Shown piece by piece: positions 1 through 5,950 of a DNA stretch of 8,077 bases. Position numbers and translations under genes: made by a program. Each line of letters begins with the position of its first letter. Positions within the stretch are counted from its first letter, which is position 1. Source of the DNA: Terriglobus sp. (GTDB lineage Bacteria; Acidobacteriota; Terriglobia; Terriglobales; Acidobacteriaceae). The notes below the pieces were generated by a model. It was not told the origin of the DNA. It worked only from the letters and a program-made list of their open reading frames with translations, and searched no databases. The DNA is taken from positions 1 to 8,077 of the forward strand of contig JAHFTZ010000084.1 in assembly GCA_023265355.1 (NCBI GenBank), written 5' to 3'.

Positions 1-684
1 GGCTCGTATGGATATCCGCTGCCGGTAGGATTCGGGACGAATCGCTTGTCTCTTCTGGACCGCGGATTTGTGATGGCGTACGCGCATATTCGTGGTGGGG
101 GCGACCTGGGCGATGCCTGGCATGACGCGGGCAAGATGATGGTGAAGCGCACTACGTTTACTGACTTTGTGGACGTGACAGAGCATCTTCTGGCCGAGGG
201 CTATGGCGACCGCACCAAGGTGGTGATCGAAGGCGGAAGCGCGGGCGGCTTGTTGATGGGTGCGGTGGTAAATCTGCGACCTGACCTGTTCCGTGTTGTT
301 CTGTCGCATGTTCCCTTCGTCGATGTGATGAATACGATGCTGGACGATTCCCTCCCCTTGACGGTTGCGGAGTACGAGGAGTGGGGCAATCCGAACGAGG
401 CAGAGGCTTTCGCGTATATGCGGAGCTATTCACCTTACGACAACCTGGAGCGCAGCGACTATCCCGCCATGCTGGTGAAGACGAGCCTGAATGATTCCCA
501 GGTGATGTATTGGGAGCCGGCGAAGTATGTGGCGAAGCTGCGGACGTTGAAGACGAATCCTGAGGTGCCGCTGTTGTTGCACCTCAATATGGACGCCGGG
601 CATGGCGGTGCTTCTGGCCGTTATGACTATTTGAAGGAGATCGCGATGGACTATGCGTTTGTGCTTACAGAGTTGGGCTATTGA
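1..684 (+). CDS. ptrB: Oligopeptidase B (S9 family), C-terminal catalytic part, 5' truncated by window
   Basis: Frame 1 is open from the first base to the TGA at 682-684, giving 227 residues of the alpha/beta-hydrolase catalytic domain. The N-terminal beta-propeller lies outside the window. An internal TTG at 46 is not a real start, because coding is continuous upstream of it. The catalytic triad is visible: Ser80 in GGSAGG, Asp165 in SLNDSQV and His201 in DAGHGG (numbering from base 1). The stretches HVPFVDVMNTMLDDS, EEWGNP, SYSPYDN and YWEPAKYVAKLR match my memory of E. coli PtrB closely, so oligopeptidase B fits better than prolyl oligopeptidase. Family members cleave short peptides after Arg or Lys and are usually cytosolic; whether this one has a signal peptide cannot be seen. 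It is convergent with the respiratory operon, overlaps its last gene by 7 bases and has no evident functional link to it. Confidence 0.93.
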   Translation, partial: GSYGYPLPVGFGTNRLSLLDRGFVMAYAHIRGGGDLGDAWHDAGKMMVKRTTFTDFVDVTEHLLAEGYGDRTKVVIEGGSAGGLLMGAVVNLRPDLFRVVLSHVPFVDVMNTMLDDSLPLTVAEYEEWGNPNEAEAFAYMRSYSPYDNLERSDYPAMLVKTSLNDSQVMYWEPAKYVAKLRTLKTNPEVPLLLHLNMDAGHGGASGRYDYLKEIAMDYAFVLTELGY

Positions 685-1520
685 GAAGGCCTGACCCGGC
701 TCCCGGAGTTTTTCTGAAGTAATCGAACGGTAAGCAGAACCGCTGGTACGAGGAACACCATGGATCCGATGACCCACATCGCGACCGCACCGGCTCGTTG
801 GTCAGCCATCGGAGCGATTCCGAAGGCGTTGGGCTCTTTGAGGTAATACCCGTAGACGGGTCGATCGCAGAAGGCGAGGAATGCGGATACGACAGTGTTT
901 ACGATGTCCGCCAGCACAAGGTATGGCAGGACGAACCAGCCGAGCGCAGCCGTGCGGGTAGGCCACGGGCGAATCAGCGGCCACCAGAAGAGCAGAGACG
1001 TCCCGAGAAAACACAGGTGTTCGATCTCGTGCCAGACTTCGTTCTCGAGCGCAAAGTCGTAGGCAGCCGGGATGTGCCAACCAACGAATGCGAGATTCAT
1101 CCCGAGCCATGCGACCAGCGGTGTTATCAACCAGTGGCCTAATTTCCGTAGCCCTTTGTTACGAAGAAGTGGAGCGAGGATGGACTTTCTAACACTCCGT
1201 GGAAGGCCTCGAAGCAGAGGCACGACCGGTAGCCCGAGAAGCACGAGCGGAGGAACAAAGGACATGAGGAGAAGATGCTCCACCATGTGCGCGCTCAGTA
1301 GCACATCGGCAAAGCCGTCCAGCGGCGATGCGATCGCAATCCAGATGGTCGCGAGTCCAACCAGAAACGACCCCAACCGCCACACCGGAAATTGCGAGCG
1401 TCGCGTCCGTCGGATGAGGAACCAGCCGCGCAGATAGATCGCCCCGACCAGAGCGATGGTGACCGTCAGAAATATCGGCGGAGACCATTCGGTAAAGATT
1501 GCTTGAGCCGCAGGTCCCAT
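678..1520 (-). CDS. ctaG: Cytochrome c oxidase assembly factor CtaG (caa3 type)
   Basis: A 280-residue, strongly hydrophobic protein with about seven predicted membrane helices. It carries the histidine-rich pattern of the caa3_CtaG family: SPLD near residue 66, HMVEHLLL with His78 and His82, GWHIPAAYD with His149, HEIEH with His164 and His168, and DQRAGA near 240. This family is unrelated to proteobacterial CtaG/Cox11. In Bacillus it is needed to form active caa3 oxidase, probably by supplying copper to CuB. The ATG at 1518-1520 starts 13 bases after the cytochrome b stop. No clear Shine-Dalgarno sequence precedes it, so it may depend on translational coupling to the gene before it. It is the last gene of the operon. 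Its TAG stop (678-680) lies inside the 3' end of the convergent peptidase gene. Its position behind ctaCDE and the bc genes supports a role in maturing the oxidase encoded here. Confidence 0.9.
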   Translation of the reverse strand: MGPAAQAIFTEWSPPIFLTVTIALVGAIYLRGWFLIRRTRRSQFPVWRLGSFLVGLATIWIAIASPLDGFADVLLSAHMVEHLLLMSFVPPLVLLGLPVVPLLRGLPRSVRKSILAPLLRNKGLRKLGHWLITPLVAWLGMNLAFVGWHIPAAYDFALENEVWHEIEHLCFLGTSLLFWWPLIRPWPTRTAALGWFVLPYLVLADIVNTVVSAFLAFCDRPVYGYYLKEPNAFGIAPMADQRAGAVAMWVIGSMVFLVPAVLLTVRLLQKNSGSRVRPSQ

Positions 1521-1533
1521 CGTGAGCTGAATG

Positions 1534-3033
1534 TTACTGCACCCGAGCCGGGGATGCGCTGTCGGGCAATGTGGTCACCAGGTCTCTCGAAGCATCGATG
1601 GCCTTCGGTTCATTTTCAGTGTTGAGCGTCGATAAAAACCGGACCAACGCTTTTGTTTCGGCTGGACTGAGAGAATTGCCATACGCCGGCATGTTTCCTC
1701 CCCCCTGGAGTACCTGGCGGAAGATCTGGTCCTCTGTCATCCGTGTAGCAACGCCATCGAGAGCGGGTCCGCGCAGACCGCCTGATCCGCCGACGGCGTG
1801 GCAGTTGCGACATTGCTTATTCTGAAGAACAAGCGCGCCTTGCCTCTCGAGCGGCGTGCGATTGTGAAGGTAGCGGACCGGGACAGGGTCACTCGTCCAT
1901 GCATCCATGATCGGACTCCAGGGTGTATACGTTCCGAGGTGAGTGAAGACTCCCAGGACGACAGCAATGACTGCCACCATGAGTACAGCGATAGGTCGGC
2001 GGGACCAGTGCTTCTCTCCCTGCGGTGAAAACAGAGGCAACAAGAGCATCGCACCGATACCCAGCACGGGTGCGATGAAGAGCACCGGCGTTTCGAGGCT
2101 GGGCGGCAGGTATGCAAGAACAGCGTAGATCCACAGAAATGCGACATCAGGCTTCGGCGCTGTTTGAATGATCGTCGGATCGGGCTGCCCGGTTGGTCCG
2201 AAGGGACCGAAGAAGAAGGCACACGCCATCACCGAGAGCATGATAGCTGCGGCAAAGATTGCATCCTTCCACGCGGCATCGGGGACGAACGCAATCCCGG
2301 TCTCTTTGGTGAGCTTATGGTAGTCCCGCGTATAGGTTGTCTTGCTTACAAGCCTGCCCGGCATGGGCCATTCGTTGATGCCGAGGCGGAGCACCATCCA
2401 AAGATGCACACCCACCATGGCGATGAGCAGGCCCGGAATGATGAAGACGTGAAGCGCGAAAAAACGCGTCAGGGTTGGCCCTGCGATGATCGGTCCACCA
2501 AGCATCAGCTTCACCAACGCCCCGCCAATCAACGGAACGCGGCTTACGATGGAGGCACCAATTCCCAGACCCCAGTACGAATCCTGATCGAAGCGAAGCA
2601 CCTGTCCGGTGAACGCCATTCCCAGGGTGAGGAGAAGGCAGACAACACCGACGATCCAGGTCAGTTCTCGCGGAAACTTGTAAGCTCCAAAAAGAAATAC
2701 CTGCGCCATGTGGATGAGCACAATGGCGATCATGAAATCCGATCCCCAGCCGTGCAGCGCTCGCAAAAACCAACCCAGCGTGACGCTGTGATCCAGGAAC
2801 TCGAGACTGGCCCATGCGTGGCCCGCCGACGGCGAGTACACCAGACCAAGCAACACACCCGTCATCACCTGCATAACGAGCAACACCGTTGCTGCGCTTC
2901 CAAAGACATACCACCAACTGGCGGTGCTCTCAGGCACTTCATGTTCGACCGCGTCGAGGATGGGCTTGCCGAGTCCGAGGCGGTCTTCAAACCATTGATA
3001 AACGCTCTTCGCGGTTTCCGTCAGTCTTGGCAC
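1534..3033 (-). CDS. qcrB: Cytochrome b (b6-type N part plus subunit IV part) fused to a C-terminal cytochrome c domain
   Basis: A 499-residue protein forming the quinol-oxidising core of a bc complex. Residues 1-225 are the b6-like four-helix part. Haem b ligands are His94 and His108 in helix B and His195 and His210 in helix D; the 15-residue D-helix spacing is the b6 type, not the 14 of mitochondrial cytochrome b. Residues 250-370 form the subunit-IV-like part. The usual PEWY quinol-site motif reads PDVA (295-298, in KPDVAFLW). Residues 385-475 form a monohaem cytochrome c domain with CRNCH at 408-412 and a likely axial Met448 in NMPAYG. The residue aligned with the extra-haem cysteine of b6 (FYCLGG) appears to be Val43 (WYVFGS), so no covalent haem ci is expected. 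The start is GTG at 3031-3033, inside the Rieske gene and preceded by GAGGTG at 6 bases. The c domain probably replaces a separate cytochrome c1. Confidence 0.93.
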   Translation of the reverse strand: MPRLTETAKSVYQWFEDRLGLGKPILDAVEHEVPESTASWWYVFGSAATVLLVMQVMTGVLLGLVYSPSAGHAWASLEFLDHSVTLGWFLRALHGWGSDFMIAIVLIHMAQVFLFGAYKFPRELTWIVGVVCLLLTLGMAFTGQVLRFDQDSYWGLGIGASIVSRVPLIGGALVKLMLGGPIIAGPTLTRFFALHVFIIPGLLIAMVGVHLWMVLRLGINEWPMPGRLVSKTTYTRDYHKLTKETGIAFVPDAAWKDAIFAAAIMLSVMACAFFFGPFGPTGQPDPTIIQTAPKPDVAFLWIYAVLAYLPPSLETPVLFIAPVLGIGAMLLLPLFSPQGEKHWSRRPIAVLMVAVIAVVLGVFTHLGTYTPWSPIMDAWTSDPVPVRYLHNRTPLERQGALVLQNKQCRNCHAVGGSGGLRGPALDGVATRMTEDQIFRQVLQGGGNMPAYGNSLSPAETKALVRFLSTLNTENEPKAIDASRDLVTTLPDSASPARVQ

Positions 3034-3692
3034 GATTCACACCTCGGCTTTGGTATGGCGCCCGGGGAGAACGGCGCGGCTCCGGCGATCTGGGTCAGAG
3101 TCGGCGAAGTCGTCGCTTTTGCGGCCAACGTCGGCATGCTGCCTGCGCTGATCATGAGTGTGTCTCCGGAGAGCTTATGCTCATACACGAAGAGACCTCG
3201 CTCCGGCGGTCCCGAAGCTCGCGCGCCATCTTCGTAGTAGGCTCCGCCATGGCAGGGACAGAGAAAGAGCTTCGATTCGGCGAACCAACGGACGGGACAT
3301 CCAAGGTGGGCGCAGTTGATCGCGAAGACCTGGAAAGTCGTACCCGACTCACGGCGCACCCAGCAGGGCACATCTCCCGTCTGGCCATCCCAGGCCGTTG
3401 TAATAGGGTTGCGGAAGGTAGCTAGTCGAGTTTCGCCTTCTGGAAATTCCGCGATCGGACCCAGGCTGATCCAGGACTCTTCTGCCGAAGCCTTCTTCGA
3501 CGCCGGGCCGAGCAGATACCCGAGTATGGGTACGGCCATCACAGCGCCCACCAATCCGTTCGCCAGAAGCGCGACCTTGAACAGGAACGTTCTCCGCGAA
3601 TGACCGGCACGTCGTACGCGCGTGGCCTCGTCGATGACCGCCTGTTCGGCGTCTGCGTCAATCGGCACTTTCGGCTCCTCGTTCGAGTTCAT
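3021..3692 (-). CDS. qcrA: Rieske iron-sulfur protein of the bc complex
   Basis: A 223-residue protein that takes an electron from quinol at the cytochrome b site and passes it to a c-type haem. A basic stretch with a twin arginine (SRRTFLFKVALL, residues 32-43) precedes one hydrophobic helix (about 37-62), as in Tat-dependent, membrane-anchored Rieske proteins. The 2Fe-2S motifs are complete: CAHLGC (127-132) and CPCHGG (145-150). Ligands are Cys127, His129, Cys145 and His148, with Cys132 and Cys147 as the disulfide pair. GPPERGL near 161 is the usual Pro loop. I chose the ATG at 3690-3692 because AGGAG lies 7 bases upstream; the frame extends six codons further to a TTG at 3710 with no such support. 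After the Rieske fold comes a tail of about 38 residues, rich in Ala, Thr and Pro, ending in CESCQD. Its last 13 bases overlap cytochrome b. Confidence 0.94.
   Translation of the reverse strand: MNSNEEPKVPIDADAEQAVIDEATRVRRAGHSRRTFLFKVALLANGLVGAVMAVPILGYLLGPASKKASAEESWISLGPIAEFPEGETRLATFRNPITTAWDGQTGDVPCWVRRESGTTFQVFAINCAHLGCPVRWFAESKLFLCPCHGGAYYEDGARASGPPERGLFVYEHKLSGDTLMISAGSMPTLAAKATTSPTLTQIAGAAPFSPGAIPKPRCESCQD
3040..3045 (-). promoter_or_regulatory. Ribosome binding site supporting the GTG start of cytochrome b
   Basis: On the minus strand the sequence reads GAGGTG, then six bases, then GTG. This supports the unusual start codon inside the Rieske reading frame. The site lies within the last codons of the Rieske gene, so ribosomes finishing that gene are next to the cytochrome b start. 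Confidence 0.6.
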
Positions 3693-3699
3693 ACTTTCG

Positions 3700-3704
3700 C
3701 TCCT
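3700..3704 (-). promoter_or_regulatory. Ribosome binding site deciding the Rieske start
   Basis: AGGAG on the minus strand lies 7 bases before the ATG at 3690-3692. It makes that ATG clearly preferable to the in-frame TTG at 3708-3710, which would overlap this site and has none of its own. Confidence 0.7.
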
Positions 3705-3735
3705 GGTCAAATACGGGTCGGCACTCTTGAAGCGT

Positions 3736-4458
3736 TCAGGGATGATTCGGATAGGGTTGGCCCGCAGCCGGTCCGCGCTGTGAAACCATCCATGCGACGA
3801 CGTCGGTCACCTGCTGGTCCGTCATCGGGGTTGCGGAATCGGAGCGCCAGTCCGGCATCCCCTGATCGGGTAAGCCCACGAGGATGAAGCTGCGAAGGGC
3901 TTGATCGCTGATCAGCGCCAGATACGACGGATCCAGAATCGAGCCGATCTTTTCACCACCGCTCTTCTGTGTTCCTGCGCCATTGGCTCCATGACAGGAG
4001 GCGCATGATGCGACGAACTGTTGATGTCCTCGCTCCACGTCGCCGCTAAGCAATGCCTTATAGGTGGGAGGATTCTGTGCGGCAAGCAGATTCGGTTTAC
4101 CCCAGGCCTGCACCATGCCGTGCGCCAGCACTTCGATCTGCTGGTCCGTGAGCGTGCCTCCGGAACTCTTTGCAAACGCGGGCATCAGCGAGCCATGCAC
4201 GCCGCGCGACGTGACCTCTTTCAATACGCCTTCCCCTGCGATCGCAAGGTAGACGGGATTCGAAAGAGCGATGGCGGCTCCGTGATTGCCCTGGGCTCCA
4301 TGACATCCGGCACAGTTGGCTTTATAAAGCGTTGCGAAATTCAACTCTTGTTCCGGGCGAAGTACCTGCGGGCCAGGGCCGGGACGTCCCGGAGCGCGGC
4401 CACATCCGAGCAGGAAAAAACACGTCGCCAGCAGAACAGAAAGTCCCTTGAACGTCAT
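3736..4458 (-). CDS. Dihaem c-type cytochrome, predicted lipoprotein
   Basis: A 240-residue protein with two tandem class I cytochrome c domains. The first has CAGCH at 49-53 and a likely axial Met92 (LMPAF); the second has CASCH at 152-156 and likely Met201 (GMPDW). The N-terminus is a lipoprotein-like signal: Lys4, a hydrophobic core, then LLGC with Cys19 as the lipidated residue, followed by a Gly/Pro/Arg-rich linker. It is therefore probably tethered to the outer face of the cytoplasmic membrane. It starts with an ATGA overlap of 4 bases on the preceding gene and has GAGGA 6 bases upstream. Lying between the oxidase genes and the Rieske gene, it most likely carries electrons from the bc complex to CtaC. 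It could instead be a structural subunit of either complex. The assignment as a dihaem cytochrome is firm; the partner and the lipid anchor are inferred. Confidence 0.92.
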   Translation of the reverse strand: MTFKGLSVLLATCFFLLGCGRAPGRPGPGPQVLRPEQELNFATLYKANCAGCHGAQGNHGAAIALSNPVYLAIAGEGVLKEVTSRGVHGSLMPAFAKSSGGTLTDQQIEVLAHGMVQAWGKPNLLAAQNPPTYKALLSGDVERGHQQFVASCASCHGANGAGTQKSGGEKIGSILDPSYLALISDQALRSFILVGLPDQGMPDWRSDSATPMTDQQVTDVVAWMVSQRGPAAGQPYPNHP

Positions 4459-5315
4459 AGGGAGTCCTCGTCTTCCGCAGCGCTCGTGTGGATTCCGGCA
4501 CGAACCGCGAACGGCAGCGCCTGAAACTGAGGAGTGCGCACTTTGACCTGGAGGTTAACCACATAACCAGCAATGAGCCCAAAGAAGATCTGAGACAACA
4601 CGAACCAGAACCAGTTAATACGCTGATCCAAAATCGGGCTGATTACACCAAGAGCCGAATACAGCAAGCCCGTCCAGAGAAACGGGGCAATAAAGCCCGC
4701 CGTCAAGATCGGCTTTTGAGGAAACATCGGAAGCATCGCTCCATAGAGCAAACCGATGAGGACCGACGCGATCCCATGAATTGCCGAGGCTGCCAAAAAT
4801 CCCTGGAGGTGAAACTGCGCAAGAAACGCATCGCTTTCCCCGGCCCAACTCACGAAGCCGCCAGCGGCGAGCAGATTCGCCGCATACCAGATGCTGTGAT
4901 AACGAATCAGGCCGTAGAGAGCCGCGGGCAGAATCATTGCCGTGCCTCCGGCAATGCCGCCCTTGATGCCGGCCGTGATGCTGAACGTCTCCAACGGAAG
5001 CAGTTTGCGATGGTTTTCGCCCTGAGGCGAATGTGCGCGTGTGGTGCGACTGCTAAACACGGGCACAACCTGCGCACTTACTGCTACGTGTAGCACGTTT
5101 TCGAAAGGAAGAACCTCGCGGAACCAACCAACAATCGCCGGCAGAACCAGCAGCAGACCGAGCAAGGCAATCACCCAGTGAGTCACCATGCCGGTGAAGA
5201 TCAACGCAATGCCCACCGCGAGCACCATCGGCCACGCGGTCGGCGCGGGAAGATGTACCGCAGAAGCCTGCGGCTCCGAAATATCTGCAACGCTTTCGAG
5301 GTTGTGGTCAGCCAT
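4455..5315 (-). CDS. Multi-pass membrane protein with subunit-IV-like N-terminus, function unknown
   Basis: A 286-residue protein in the place where the small oxidase subunit IV is usually encoded. I chose the ATG at 5313-5315 because GGAG lies 5 bases upstream; the frame is open much further upstream, but that region overlaps ctaE and reads as non-hydrophobic shadow. Residues 28-66 form two closely spaced helices followed by GWFREVLP, which resembles small two-helix oxidase subunits that I recall beside caa3 genes. After a polar link (about 85-110) comes a second part with about five predicted helices (113-137, 143-158, 172-196, 205-227, 235-256), rich in Gly and small residues. Histidines lie at 140, 169 and 180. 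The C-terminus is polar and acidic (EDEDSL). I do not recognise the second part. It may be a supernumerary oxidase subunit or a linker between the bc complex and the oxidase. The gene is real; its function is open. Confidence 0.85.
   Translation of the reverse strand: MADHNLESVADISEPQASAVHLPAPTAWPMVLAVGIALIFTGMVTHWVIALLGLLLVLPAIVGWFREVLPFENVLHVAVSAQVVPVFSSRTTRAHSPQGENHRKLLPLETFSITAGIKGGIAGGTAMILPAALYGLIRYHSIWYAANLLAAGGFVSWAGESDAFLAQFHLQGFLAASAIHGIASVLIGLLYGAMLPMFPQKPILTAGFIAPFLWTGLLYSALGVISPILDQRINWFWFVLSQIFFGLIAGYVVNLQVKVRTPQFQALPFAVRAGIHTSAAEDEDSL
4465..4469 (-). promoter_or_regulatory. Ribosome binding site of the dihaem cytochrome
   Basis: GAGGA on the minus strand lies 6 bases before the ATG at 4456-4458, within the final codons of the upstream membrane protein gene. 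It supports reading the ATGA junction as a coupled stop and start. Confidence 0.55.
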
Positions 5316-5320
5316 TACAT

Positions 5321-5328
5321 CTCCATCC
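5321..5328 (-). promoter_or_regulatory. Ribosome binding site deciding the start of the 286-residue membrane protein
   Basis: GGATGGAG on the minus strand ends 5 bases before the ATG at 5313-5315. It sits in the 35-base gap after ctaE and rules against any of the longer in-frame starts inside ctaE. Confidence 0.6.
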
Positions 5329-5350
5329 GTTCTTGTCTGCAAATCAACAG

Positions 5351-5950
5351 CTACCGGCCAATCACGTACACCACAAGGAAGACGACGACCCACACTGCGT
5401 CCACGAAGTGCCAGTACAGCGACAAAACCTCCAGACGTTCGGCATGGTGTTCTGTCACGCGACCACTCAGGCTGAACAGCAAGGCGGCAGTCAAAAGCAA
5501 CAAACCGACAATGACGTGGGTTGCATGCAGACCGACGAGCGAAAAGTATGTTGTCCCGAAGAGATTGGTTCTGATCGTAAGACCTATTTCGTAGATGAGG
5601 TGATGCCATTCCTTCGCGGTCGTCAGCAGGAAAGCACTTCCCAACACCACCGTCGCAGCTAACGCCAGCGTGCATCGGCGAACAGTCCCCTTGCGAAGTG
5701 CCGCGACAGCCGCGTGCACGGTGAGGCTGCTCGACAAGAGGCAGATCGTACCCAGGATGGGCAGCTCCAGTACCTGGGCGGGCGTGGGACCAGACAGACT
5801 CTTGCCCAGGTAGTAGACATAGGCCACAACAAAGATCATGAAAATCGCGGCCTCTGCGGCAATCAAACACCACATGCCAACGATGCCTTTGTTCGGAAGG
5901 ATCCAGGGCTGTTCATCGACAGAAATCGGTATCGCAGTCGTCTGTGTCAT
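5351..5950 (-). CDS. ctaE: Haem-copper oxidase subunit III
   Basis: A 199-residue membrane protein with about five predicted helices, the short form common in caa3-type operons, compared with seven helices in the mitochondrial type. Diagnostic features are GMWCLIAAEAAIFM near residues 25-38 with the conserved Glu33, LHATHVIVG (141-149) with His142 and His145, and YWHFVDAVW (179-187). Subunit III stabilises subunit I and helps keep proton uptake going during turnover. The start is the ATG at 5948-5950, which overlaps the ctaD stop as ATGA. The open frame runs 45 codons further upstream, but that stretch lies entirely inside ctaD and is polar, so it is shadow. The upstream sequence has only a weak GAG-like ribosome site, consistent with translation coupled to ctaD. 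The assignment is secure. Confidence 0.94.
   Translation of the reverse strand: MTQTTAIPISVDEQPWILPNKGIVGMWCLIAAEAAIFMIFVVAYVYYLGKSLSGPTPAQVLELPILGTICLLSSSLTVHAAVAALRKGTVRRCTLALAATVVLGSAFLLTTAKEWHHLIYEIGLTIRTNLFGTTYFSLVGLHATHVIVGLLLLTAALLFSLSGRVTEHHAERLEVLSLYWHFVDAVWVVVFLVVYVIGR

Noticed and set aside
696..713. Possible terminator after the peptidase gene: CCGG, CTC, CCGG then AGTTTTT
   Set aside because: The stem is only four base pairs with a three-base loop and no pairing beyond it, and it lies inside ctaG. It is too weak to call without transcript data.
2315..2917. Second minus-strand frame of 200 codons inside cytochrome b
   Set aside because: It is an alternative frame of the same strand with no domain, while the main frame carries all haem ligands. 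There is no sign of a frameshift.
2164..3237. Open frame of 357 codons on the plus strand
   Set aside because: It lies wholly opposite cytochrome b and the end of the Rieske gene, has a very polar composition rich in Arg, His, Asp and Glu, and shows no recognisable domain. It is a shadow of GC-rich membrane protein codons read backwards.
4379..4392. Perfect 14-base palindrome CCGGGACGTCCCGG
   Set aside because: It lies in codons for the Gly/Pro/Arg linker of the dihaem cytochrome. About one such palindrome per 16 kb is expected by chance, and no second copy was noticed, so an operator claim is not supported.
4488..5093. Open frame of 201 codons on the plus strand
   Set aside because: It is antisense to the 286-residue membrane protein, with a polar shadow-like composition and no motif.
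5316..5873. Upstream extension of the membrane protein frame into ctaE
   Set aside because: These 186 codons overlap ctaE in another frame and are Arg/Asp/Cys-rich, unlike the hydrophobic protein that follows. A good ribosome site directly precedes the ATG at 5313-5315.
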